60,400 nt of DNA from CAZTZL01 sp964617625 (lineage in GTDB: Bacteria; Zhuqueibacterota; QNDG01; DSAB01). The notes under the pieces were generated by a model, which was given only the letters and a program-made list of their open reading frames with translations, had not been told where the DNA came from and did no database searches. The stretch covers positions 1-60,400 of the forward strand of contig CAZTZL010000010.1 of NCBI GenBank assembly GCA_964617625.1, written 5' to 3'. How positions within the stretch are numbered: the stretch's first letter is position 1; each line of letters opens with the position of its first letter. The translations under genes and the position numbers were made by a program. Positions 17,351 through 26,300 of the stretch are shown piece by piece.

Positions 17351-19567
17351 ATGGGAAAATCTTTGGTTATAGTAGAATCGGATGCGAAATCGAAAACGAT
17401 TAATCATTTTTTAGGTAAAGAATTTGTTGTAAAAGCATCGGTCGGGCATGTCAAAAACCTGCCCAAAAACCGTCTCGGTGTGGATATTGAAAATCATTTT
17501 GAGCCCGAATATATCACGATCAGGGGTCGCGGGAAAATTCTAAAAGAATTGAAAAGACTCGCGACCTCCTCGGATCAGGTGTATATCGCCACAGATCCCG
17601 ATCGTGAAGGAGAAGCAATTGCTCATCATCTTGCCCAGGAGATCGGCCCGTCCAATAATAACATCCGCCGGGTTTTATTTCATGAAATTACGGAAAAAGC
17701 AATACAGACAGCTATCCGGCAGCCTAAAAATATTGATCTGGATAAAGTGGAAGCCCAAAAAGCACGAAGGGTTATGGATCGTCTGGTCGGATATAAAGTA
17801 AGCCCTTTTCTCTGGACGACTGTTTTTCGCGGACTTTCGGCCGGCCGTGTTCAATCTGTGGCTCTGAGGCTGGTTTGCGAAAGAGAAGTTGAAATTGTTG
17901 GATTCAAAGCTCAAGAATATTGGAGCATTGAAGGGGAGTTTCAAACCAAAGGCAGTGAAGTATTCAAGACCAAGCTTGTCAAGTTTAGGGGCGAAGATCT
18001 CATCATTCCGGATGAAGCAGAGGTTCAAAAACATATTCAGATCCTGAAAACATTGGATTATCTCGTATCCGATCTTAGATCAAAGGAAATGGAACGACAG
18101 CCTTATCCTCCCTATACCACGAGTACATTGCAGCAGGATGCTTCCCGGCGCCTTGGAATGACGACGAAACAGGTCATGGCAGTGGCGCAGCAGCTTTATG
18201 AGGGAATAGATCTTCCCGAAGGCCGGGTGGGATTGATTACGTATATGCGCACCGATTCAACCCGTCTTGCAAAATCGGCCGTTCAGGAAGTGCGTGAATA
18301 CATTGCCAGTGATTACGGTTTGAAGTATGTTCCACCGAGTCCCAGAATGTACAAAAGCAAGAAGACCGCACAGGACGCTCACGAAGCCATCCGGCCTACT
18401 TCATCGAAACATTCTCCTAAAAAGGTAGCTGCCTATCTTTCGCCTCAGCAGCAAAAGCTATATGAGCTGATATGGAAGCGATTTGTCGCATGCCAGATGT
18501 CTTCAGCCAGAGTCGAACAGACCACTCTTGAAATTATTGGAGGAGAATACCTGTTTCGGGTGACCTCATCCAAGGTCAAATTTCGCGGATTCATGCAGAT
18601 ATACGAAGTGGAGAAAGAAAATGACGAACGAATTTCGCTTCCTCAATTCATTAAGAAATCCGACCCGGTGACTTTAATTGAGTTGGAACCGGAACAACAT
18701 TTTACCAAGCCGCCTCCAAGGTACACGGAAAGCAGTCTCGTCAAGGAGTTGGATACAAGAGGAATTGGAAGACCTTCAACCTATTCCCTGATTATATCCA
18801 CTTTACTGGACCGGAAATATGTTGAAAGAGAGGCGCGTTCTCTGCGGGCTACCGAATTGGGTATGGCAATTAATCGCATTCTCGTTAGTGAATTCGACCA
18901 CATTTTTAATGTCGATTTTACGGCACAGATGGAAACCGAACTGGATCAAATCGAGTCGGGCGAAAAAGAGCGAAGCCAGGTTTTAAACGATTTTTATCAG
19001 CCTTTCAGTGAATCGATAGAAAATGCAATGGGAAAGAAGGAGGAAATCCGGGAATCGCTTCAGGAAGAGAAGGATGAAAAATGTCCGAAATGCGGCAAAG
19101 ACCTTATTATCAAATGGGGCCGCAACGGCCGTTTTATCGCCTGTACGGGGTACCCGGACTGCCGCTATACCCGTCCTCTCGAAGAGGTTACAGAGGAAAC
19201 CGGAGAACACTGCGAGAAATGTGGTGAACCCATGGTCATTAAAATAGGGCGGTTTGGCCGGTTTCTTGCGTGCTCAAATTATCCGGATTGTAAATTTACG
19301 AAGCCCCTTCCTGTTGGTGTGGGATGTCCTGAGGAGGGTTGCGGTGGACAAATCGTTGAGAGAAAAAGCCGGCGCGGGAAAACATTTTTTGGCTGTTCTA
19401 ATTATCCCAAATGTCGTTTTGCGACATGGTACCGGCCGGTCATCAGGAATTGTCCCGACTGCGGTCATCCCTATATGGAAGAGAGAATCACAAAAGCAAA
19501 AGGCCGGTTTTTTCAGTGTCCGAAATGCAAGGCAAATGTCAAATCCGATGAAGAAACTTCATCCTAA
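17351..19567 (+). CDS. topA: DNA topoisomerase I
   Basis: A type IA topoisomerase of 738 residues that relaxes negative supercoils. It has the TOPRIM start SLVIVESDAKSKTI and DPDREGE (82-88), and the catalytic tyrosine in LITYMRTDST (Tyr298). Four C-terminal zinc ribbons follow, three of topoisomerase type (CPKCGKDL, CEKCGEPM, CPEEGCGG with paired downstream Cys) and a fourth CPDCGHPYM/CPKC. The usual VESPAKAKT has Asp in place of Pro. GAGGA lies 8 bases before ATG 17351, which is preferred over the ATG at 17336 that overlaps the secA stop. Confidence 0.95.
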   Translation: MGKSLVIVESDAKSKTINHFLGKEFVVKASVGHVKNLPKNRLGVDIENHFEPEYITIRGRGKILKELKRLATSSDQVYIATDPDREGEAIAHHLAQEIGPSNNNIRRVLFHEITEKAIQTAIRQPKNIDLDKVEAQKARRVMDRLVGYKVSPFLWTTVFRGLSAGRVQSVALRLVCEREVEIVGFKAQEYWSIEGEFQTKGSEVFKTKLVKFRGEDLIIPDEAEVQKHIQILKTLDYLVSDLRSKEMERQPYPPYTTSTLQQDASRRLGMTTKQVMAVAQQLYEGIDLPEGRVGLITYMRTDSTRLAKSAVQEVREYIASDYGLKYVPPSPRMYKSKKTAQDAHEAIRPTSSKHSPKKVAAYLSPQQQKLYELIWKRFVACQMSSARVEQTTLEIIGGEYLFRVTSSKVKFRGFMQIYEVEKENDERISLPQFIKKSDPVTLIELEPEQHFTKPPPRYTESSLVKELDTRGIGRPSTYSLIISTLLDRKYVEREARSLRATELGMAINRILVSEFDHIFNVDFTAQMETELDQIESGEKERSQVLNDFYQPFSESIENAMGKKEEIRESLQEEKDEKCPKCGKDLIIKWGRNGRFIACTGYPDCRYTRPLEEVTEETGEHCEKCGEPMVIKIGRFGRFLACSNYPDCKFTKPLPVGVGCPEEGCGGQIVERKSRRGKTFFGCSNYPKCRFATWYRPVIRNCPDCGHPYMEERITKAKGRFFQCPKCKANVKSDEETSS

Positions 19568-19575
19568 CAGCTGAG

Positions 19576-20499
19576 ATGGATATTTTGGAAGAGATGGTTC
19601 AAAATTTTCTCCAGTATCTCTCAAAAGAACGATATTACTCGCCACATACGATCAAAGCCTATCAGATTGATCTCAATCAGTTTTTCGAATTTCTGGTTAA
19701 TCAAAAAACAAAACCGGATCCCATTGAGATCGATCATATATCCAAAGAAGATGTCCGATCCTTCCTCGGGGATTTACTGCGGATGGGTATGAATACAAGG
19801 ACAATTGCCAGAAAGATGGCGAGTTTGAGAGCGTTTTTTAAATATTTAATCAGAACGGAAAAAATTACCGTCAACCCTGTCACAGCGCTTGTTTCTCCGA
19901 AGTTGGAGAAAAGACTGCCCGAATTTTTTCGTGAAGATGAAATTCGGGATGCTTTAAGAAGCGTGACCACCGATTCGGTTCAGGGTTTGCGTGACCGTGC
20001 GATTTTAGATCTTTTTTACGGAACAGGTATGCGATTGTCAGAGTTGATTAATATAAATACCAATGATCTGGATTTTCATGCGGGTACGGTGAAAGTACTG
20101 GGCAAAGGTGGGAAAGAACGAATTATTCCTGTCGGCAGAAATATCCGAAAAAGTATTTTGACCTATTTTCAAAATCGAAACGAGTATCATCCCAAAACAC
20201 AAAATCACGCCATGTTTCTCAATCGTTCTGGAGAGAGAATTTCGGCAAGAGGTGTTCAGCTCATTGTGCAGCGATGTTTAAAGAAAGTTTCGGATAAAAA
20301 AAAATTAAGCCCGCATGTCCTGCGCCATACATTTGCAACCCATTTACTGGATCATGGGGCGGATCTGGAAGCAGTCAAAGAGTTATTGGGTCATGTGAAT
20401 CTTTCGACCACTCAGGTTTATACCCATCTTACCATGGATCGGCTCAGGCAAATCTATCAACAAGCGCATCCAAGAGCAGAAGGAGACAATCCGGTTTAA
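19576..20499 (+). CDS. xerC: Tyrosine recombinase XerC
   Basis: A 307-residue site-specific recombinase. It has an N-terminal SAM-like DNA-binding domain (LSKERYYSPHTIKAY) and the full catalytic set: Arg153 (GTGMRLSEL), Lys177 (GKGGKER), His247/Arg250 (HVLRHTFATH), His273 (LLGHVNLSTTQ) and the nucleophile Tyr282. The length and the absence of mobile-element neighbours fit a housekeeping XerC/XerD that resolves chromosome dimers rather than an integrase. It lies 8 bp after topA, a common order. ATG 19594 with GGAAG upstream is an alternative start. Confidence 0.88.
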   Translation: MDILEEMVQNFLQYLSKERYYSPHTIKAYQIDLNQFFEFLVNQKTKPDPIEIDHISKEDVRSFLGDLLRMGMNTRTIARKMASLRAFFKYLIRTEKITVNPVTALVSPKLEKRLPEFFREDEIRDALRSVTTDSVQGLRDRAILDLFYGTGMRLSELININTNDLDFHAGTVKVLGKGGKERIIPVGRNIRKSILTYFQNRNEYHPKTQNHAMFLNRSGERISARGVQLIVQRCLKKVSDKKKLSPHVLRHTFATHLLDHGADLEAVKELLGHVNLSTTQVYTHLTMDRLRQIYQQAHPRAEGDNPV

Positions 20500-20534
20500 T
20501 TGAATCATATTAAAAGAATGGAAAGGATCTGCAT

Positions 20535-20870
20535 ATGCGACTCAACATTACAGCACGGCATTTCAAACTATCCGAATCATTGAAAAATTACGTTGAAAAT
20601 GAGGTCAGACGTCTTAAAAAATATTATGACGGCATTATCGACATTGAGGTCATTTTAGAGTGGGAGAAGATCCACAGGATGGTAGAAATTAAAATTCTGG
20701 TGCAAGGGACTGTGTTAACGGCTCAGGACCGGTCCGATGATATAAAGAAGGCAATCAACAGCACTGTTGATAAACTCGAAAGGCAGATACTGAAATACAA
20801 AGATCGGTTAAAAAGTTTTGAACATGAAAAATTTATGGATGAATCTACATCTGTTGAAGATGAAACATAA
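20535..20870 (+). CDS. hpf: Ribosome hibernation promoting factor (short HPF/RaiA type)
   Basis: A 111-residue protein with the HPF fold pattern: NITARHFKLSESLKNYVENE at the N-terminus, the second strand DIEVILEWEKIHRMVEIKI and the C-terminal helix DIKKAINSTVDKLERQILKYKDR. It lacks the dimerisation domain of long HPF. It binds the 30S A/P-site region of idle ribosomes. GGAAAGGAT precedes ATG 20535. It lies 17 bp before hprK, a frequent neighbour. Confidence 0.9.
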   Translation: MRLNITARHFKLSESLKNYVENEVRRLKKYYDGIIDIEVILEWEKIHRMVEIKILVQGTVLTAQDRSDDIKKAINSTVDKLERQILKYKDRLKSFEHEKFMDESTSVEDET

Positions 20871-20887
20871 AATAGAGGATTGTTATT

Positions 20888-21877
20888 TTGAGTGAAAAAC
20901 CTCCCATTCCCGGTATTTCGATCAAAACACTTTTTGAGGATAATAAAAAGCGTCTGCAATTGGAATTACTTTGCAAGAAAGGGGGTTTGAAAAAGCAAAT
21001 TACAGATAAGGAACTGCACCGACCCGGTCTTGCTCTTGCCGGTTTTGTCGAGCTTTTTACTTTTCATCGTGTTCAGATTTGCGGGAATACGGAAATATCT
21101 TATTTGAAGAAACTGAACCCAACTCAACGGGAAAAAACACTGAACAAAGTGTTCTCTTTTGATATTCCCTGTTTCATTGTATCCGATAACAATCGTGTCC
21201 CCGATGAATTTATACGATTGGCTGATCAATATAACATCTGTGTATTCCGAACTCCGTTTGCGACAACCAAACTGATTCAACTTTTGGCAGATTATCTGGA
21301 TGAACATTTTGCGCCAACCATTAGTATCCATGGATCCATGGTCGACGTTTATGGAATCGGTCTCATGTTTACCGGGCGAAGCGGGATCGGTAAAAGCGAG
21401 GTCGCCCTGGATCTTGTTGCCCGCGGTCATCGATTGGTTGCGGATGATGTGGTTACGATCGCCAGGCGTACGGGAGGTGTGCTTATCGGTAAGGGGAATC
21501 CGAGACTAGGATATCATATGGAAATTCGTGGTCTGGGTATAATCGACGTTCAAGCTATTTTTGGTATACGGGGGATTCGCCGACAGAAACGTGTTGAAGT
21601 TCAGGTTGAGCTTGTTGACTGGGATGACTCCCAAAAATATGAACGACTTGGATTGGAAGATAATTACATCGAAATTTTAAATGAAAAGATCCCATTAATT
21701 CGATTGCCGATATATCCCGGAAAGAATATAACGGTGATTGCCGAGGTCATTGCATTAAATCAATTGCTAAAACTTTACGGCCATCATTCAGCAAAGATTT
21801 TCGAGGAAAATCTTCACCGAAAGATGAGTAACAAAATACGTCACCAAAGAAATAATTTGGGCCATGATTTCGAATAA
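20888..21877 (+). CDS. hprK: HPr kinase/phosphorylase
   Basis: A 329-residue enzyme with the P-loop GRSGIGKS (163-170), HRLVADDVV and the HprK signature EIRGLGIIDV (about 212-221), preceded by HGSMVDVYG. It phosphorylates and dephosphorylates the regulatory serine of HPr-type carriers. Start is TTG 20888 after AGAGGA. In many bacteria PTS IIA/HPr genes follow directly; here mlaD follows instead and no HPr gene is in the window. Such incomplete PTS sets are common in Gram-negative FCB bacteria and suggest a regulatory role. Confidence 0.93.
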   Translation: MSEKPPIPGISIKTLFEDNKKRLQLELLCKKGGLKKQITDKELHRPGLALAGFVELFTFHRVQICGNTEISYLKKLNPTQREKTLNKVFSFDIPCFIVSDNNRVPDEFIRLADQYNICVFRTPFATTKLIQLLADYLDEHFAPTISIHGSMVDVYGIGLMFTGRSGIGKSEVALDLVARGHRLVADDVVTIARRTGGVLIGKGNPRLGYHMEIRGLGIIDVQAIFGIRGIRRQKRVEVQVELVDWDDSQKYERLGLEDNYIEILNEKIPLIRLPIYPGKNITVIAEVIALNQLLKLYGHHSAKIFEENLHRKMSNKIRHQRNNLGHDFE

Positions 21878-21924
21878 TCTTTTCACGATATGCATTCTGT
21901 ACCAATGATGAATGGGGAAAAATT

Positions 21925-22761
21925 ATGACAGATCAAAAAACAGAGGTATTTGTCGGCCTGACAGTAACGGTCGCGATTCTTGTACTTATATTTGGATTGA
22001 TCTGGGGTAAAGGAATGAAACTGTTTTCTTCGAGAGGAGAGTATGTAGCTCAATTCAGAAATGTGCAAGGTTTGGAAAAGGGAGATCCTGTTGTGGTCAG
22101 AGGTGTCGAGCGGGGGCAGATCGAAAGGATTGATTTGAAATCAGATTGTGCTGAAGTCCATTTTTGGATTGACAAGGACATTGCTATTTTTTCCGATGCG
22201 TCGATTGTAATAGAAAATCAGGAAATTATGGGAGGAAAACAGCTTTCCATCAATCCGGGACAAAATAATCAAAGGGTTCGTCCGGAATTTGTTTTTCAGG
22301 GAGAGGTTAAAGGGACTCTGGATGATCTAATGACAAAAAGTGACAAGATCTTTTCAAGTCTTGATACGGTACTTATCGGGCTGAAAGAATTTCTCGATCC
22401 CGTTCAGTTTAAAGGGGTCATTCAAAATTTGGAGATGAGTACCAAAGAGTTGCATGCCATTTTAACAGAAAATCGTAGAAATATTCATGATTCAATCGAA
22501 CGGATGGTTGCGTTTACTGATCAAATCGAAAAGGATTCTACGGCAGTTCGTTTCAATGAGGTTGTCCGAAAGTTGGATCACGCGGCAATACTCATGAACA
22601 ATATGTTGACGCGTGTGGAAACCCAGGAAGGCACTCTCGGAAAACTGGTAGGTGATCAGAAACTTTATAAACAGCTTGTTCAAGTAAGCAGTGATTTGGA
22701 TTCTTTAATTATCGATATCCAGCGGTCACCCAAACGTTATTTTCATGTTTCTGTTTTTTAA
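21925..22761 (+). CDS. MlaD/MCE-domain lipid transport protein
   Basis: A 278-residue protein with one N-terminal membrane helix (about residues 10-28, TVTVAILVLIFGLIWG) and a periplasmic MCE domain (about 38-115, FRNVQGLEKGDPVVVRGVE). A helical C-terminal region of about 150 residues follows. MCE proteins form hexameric rings that carry phospholipids between membranes with an MlaE permease and MlaF ATPase. Neither partner gene is adjacent. GGGGAAA precedes ATG 21925. A strong terminator lies about 160 bp downstream, closing the plus-strand run. Confidence 0.85.
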   Translation: MTDQKTEVFVGLTVTVAILVLIFGLIWGKGMKLFSSRGEYVAQFRNVQGLEKGDPVVVRGVERGQIERIDLKSDCAEVHFWIDKDIAIFSDASIVIENQEIMGGKQLSINPGQNNQRVRPEFVFQGEVKGTLDDLMTKSDKIFSSLDTVLIGLKEFLDPVQFKGVIQNLEMSTKELHAILTENRRNIHDSIERMVAFTDQIEKDSTAVRFNEVVRKLDHAAILMNNMLTRVETQEGTLGKLVGDQKLYKQLVQVSSDLDSLIIDIQRSPKRYFHVSVF

Positions 22762-23363
22762 ATTGGCTGTAATCCCGGTCATTATCCATTTTCACGGACG
22801 AGATACATGTGGCCGAAAAGTGTCCATATGGAAGGTTTTTTAATCGGTTAAAAAAATTGTTTTGCTGTCTGGCGATAGCGACAAAAATATAAAATATTAT
22901 TATTCAATAGTTTAGGCAGTGCCATGTTTCTTAGGAATATGGCACTTTTTTTGCAAACAAAGTAAGAGTCTATTTTGTCTATAGGATATATTTATTAGTT
23001 ACATTGTTTTTATGGGTATGATAAGGAATATATTATTTCCATCTATTTTGGGAGTCAACTATTTTTTTGATCGATATGGAATCAGATGCGGATTGTTGAT
23101 GCACTCCTATTTTGATGATTAGAAACCCATTGAAAAACGATATTTTTTCAACAGTCTTAATGAATAGAAAAAACCGATATCCCATGGCCGAAACATATAA
23201 AAACATAAAAAGAAACATCGAAAAGTATTTGTTGAATCTGGATATTTATTTTCTTGAGATAAAATAATTTAAATTGAAGTTAATATCATGGAACAATATC
23301 AGACCACCATTTCTGAAATAAAAGAACAAACACTGAAGGGTTTGTTTCAGGAGGGATTTTATA
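22762..23363. other. 602-bp intergenic region, terminator and AT-rich sequence
   Basis: No convincing gene of normal size is visible. The left part carries the terminator at 22918-22952. The rest is AT-rich and directly upstream of the giant secreted-protein gene, whose promoter is presumably here but not clearly recognisable. The only notable coding signal is a 27-codon ORF at 23288-23371. Confidence 0.6.
22918..22952 (+). terminator. Rho-independent terminator after mlaD
   Basis: Perfect 8-bp stem AGTGCCAT (22918-22925) with ATGGCACT (22939-22946), loop of 13 bases, followed by a run of seven T (22946-22952). Confidence 0.85.
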
Positions 23364-23371
23364 ATGGTTAA
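23288..23371 (+). CDS. Possible 27-residue upstream ORF (leader peptide?)
   Basis: ATG 23288 opens a 27-codon frame (MEQYQTTISEIKEQ at its start) whose stop lies 8 bases inside the next gene, overlapping its Shine-Dalgarno and start codon in another frame. Such an overlap could couple translation. There is no clear ribosome-binding site for it, and chance is a fair explanation. Confidence 0.2.
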   Translation: MEQYQTTISEIKEQTLKGLFQEGFYNG

Positions 23372-26300
23372 AAGACACAATTATTCGACGGGAAAAGTAT
23401 TTTTTTTGATAGTATTGTGCATTTTCTTTTCCCAGACTTTGGTTGCTCAGACCAAGTTGATCATGCCCCTGGGTAATTCAATTACGTGGGGGAAAATCGA
23501 TCAAGCTGCTCCTCCTCCGGGCGAGCATGGATACAGGAACCATCTGCTCGATAACCTGAGTGGTTATGATGTGCAGTTGACCGGGCCGAATGGAACTGTT
23601 GGGACCTCATTTTTACCGGGAGGAGCCGATCCACCTTACCTGGGCTACTATGTGGATGGAGCAAGAATTGATGAATTCCTTCCGGACAGCGCCTATAGTA
23701 TCAGTCATATGATGAACGCATTGCCGCTGAGCGCTCTCCCTGATATTGTACTGATCCATTTGGGAACCAACGATATGAGTACGTATCAACATATTGGAGA
23801 TTATAATACGCCGGGAACGATTACACACGAACTGAAAATGCTCGTTAATTACCTTTTGGATTACAATCGCAGTGGACATACAATAGAACAGATCTTTTTG
23901 TGTAAGATTATTCCCGCGGCTCCCTACACGGAGATGGCGGGTGCAAATGCTCGGATTGTCGAATACAATTCAAGAATCCAGCAGTTATGGGAAACTTTGG
24001 AAACAGATAAACGAAACAGGGTGACTCTTGTAAATATGAATGCGCCTTTTTATGCCAATCAAATGAACTACTATAATGTGGATACAGATCCGACAACCGA
24101 TAATGATCATACCCATCCGAATGAAACAGGGTATGAAGCCATGGGTGAAATATTTGCGGATTACATTAAAAATTACCTGGCTGAACCGCTTGTTGATCAT
24201 TTCGACCGTACGGGCACATTTAATGGAAACCACGGATGGCATGCCAGAAACGACAGTATACGGTTTCAAGATGTAGGGGAGAATGGCGGAGGAGCCATAT
24301 ATTGTAACGCAATAGCTCCGGAAACCTGGACAAATATGGCTGTCTGGGATTCAAGCCGGGGGATGAATTCGATAGAAATTAAAATTCATTCACAGTCCAC
24401 GACAAGCATTGATACATTGAGCGGTGTTGGTATTCTTGTCGGCATGAATGGCACGGATTTTAATACAGCGGATGGTTATCTGATAATTATAAGAAACGGA
24501 TATATTCGTGTGTTTGATGTTTATAACGGTGCAATACCTGCAGGAGGTGAAGTCGGTAATCGAGCTATCGGATCGAACCTCGCCAGAAATGCCGTATTTG
24601 GTGTAACGCATGTTGTCATTACCAATGGGGCACAAAATGTTAACCGGTTTTATGTCTCATTAAACGGCAATGAATATCCTCCCATAGAGCATACCTATGG
24701 ACATCCTTACAATGCCAATGCTCTATCCGGGGTCACATTTCGGGGGGCAATGAGAACGGCCGCCTTGATTGATTATTTCAAAGCGGATGTTCAGCGAAGA
24801 GATGTTGTCTCGCCGGGACCGATTGGTAACTTGTGGGCCATTTCCCCAAGAGACAATTCCATTACTTTATTATGGACCTCTGTCGGTGATGACGGCGCAG
24901 ATGGAAAGGCGGCAAGCTATGATTTAAGGTATGCTCTGGACCCGATTACGAATAACACATTTAATGATGCAAAAATTGTTGCGGATGTGACTCCTCCGAA
25001 AACATCTAACCAGAGTGAAAGTTATACAGTCACCGGTTTGCTGCCGAATACAAGATATTATTTTGCTATCAAAGCAGTTGATTCGTGGGGCAATACGGGA
25101 ACTATTTCCAATATTGCCAATGAAACAACAACAGGAAAACCGTTTACGGATTCTTTCAATCGGACCAGTCTGGGTAATGATTGGGTTTGTAATACGACCG
25201 AATATCAAATTACAAATGGAGAGCTGGTCAACACCCAGTTAACACGTGATTGGGGAAGCCTGGCGATTTATAAACGTTCGAATCCCAATACGGTGCGTCT
25301 CGTCTGGGGGCAGTCCGCAACAAACCAGGGGCCGCCAACCACTGTTGAAAACGGCGGAATTGTTGTTTTGGCAAATGACACCACAGCCACTGCAAGCGGA
25401 TATTTGGTATTTGTCCGAACAACGAGCAGTCTGATCTATTTATTCAATATAGTCAACGGAGTAATTACAAATCTGATTGATGCGGTATCATACAATTATG
25501 CAAGTGTCGGATATTATCCTTCTGCCCACGATACTCTTTCTGTGGTGGTCGATACATCCAATCCGGCCAGTAACAAATTTGATGTCTATGTGAACCGGGA
25601 GCTGGCAACGCTTAATTCTCTTTATGATAAGGGTAAATTGTACGGTAACGCAGACAGAAATTATGCCGGTATTATTCTGGCGAGAATTTCGGGTGAAAGA
25701 AACAATAACGTAGATGCTTTTATCACCTACGGCGCTGAAGGCAGTGCGTCCCAAATCAGCGCAGTGGGATCGCAAATATTGGAAGGCACTGTAAATCAGT
25801 GGCTTCCGGATTCTGTAAAAGTGGTTGTCATGACCGAAGATAACATTCCCAAAGCGAACATCCCGGTTACGTTTGTTGTTACTCAGGGAAATGGAGAAGT
25901 TACAGCTCCTCAGCCGCCGGATAGTCATATCCGGATCGAGGCGGAATGGGGAAATCCTCAGGGAACTATGGTTATATCGACAGATGATGATGCTGCCGGA
26001 GGCAAATATATTCAAAGTTATTCGAGCGACGATCATGACGGTTGGGCAACGTACCCGTTTTATGTTCAAACGAGCGGAACCTATTATTTCTGGGGAAGGG
26101 CTAAATCGTCTTATTGGAAACATTATGTTATCTTTTTTGAGCTGGAGGGGAAAACACCTGTTGGAGGTTTTGTGTGGAATCCTCATTATGCTACCGGTTC
26201 AACCACCTGGCGGTGGGATGCTATAAGAATTCAGGGCAGCAGCACTGCGTATTCTGTCGCTCTAACAGCCGGACAGGTTTACACCATAAAAATTTATAAT

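Noticed and set aside
23033..23218. 61-residue minus-strand ORF in the spacer before the giant gene
   Set aside because: Short, hydrophobic, no ribosome site, no neighbour to suggest a role.
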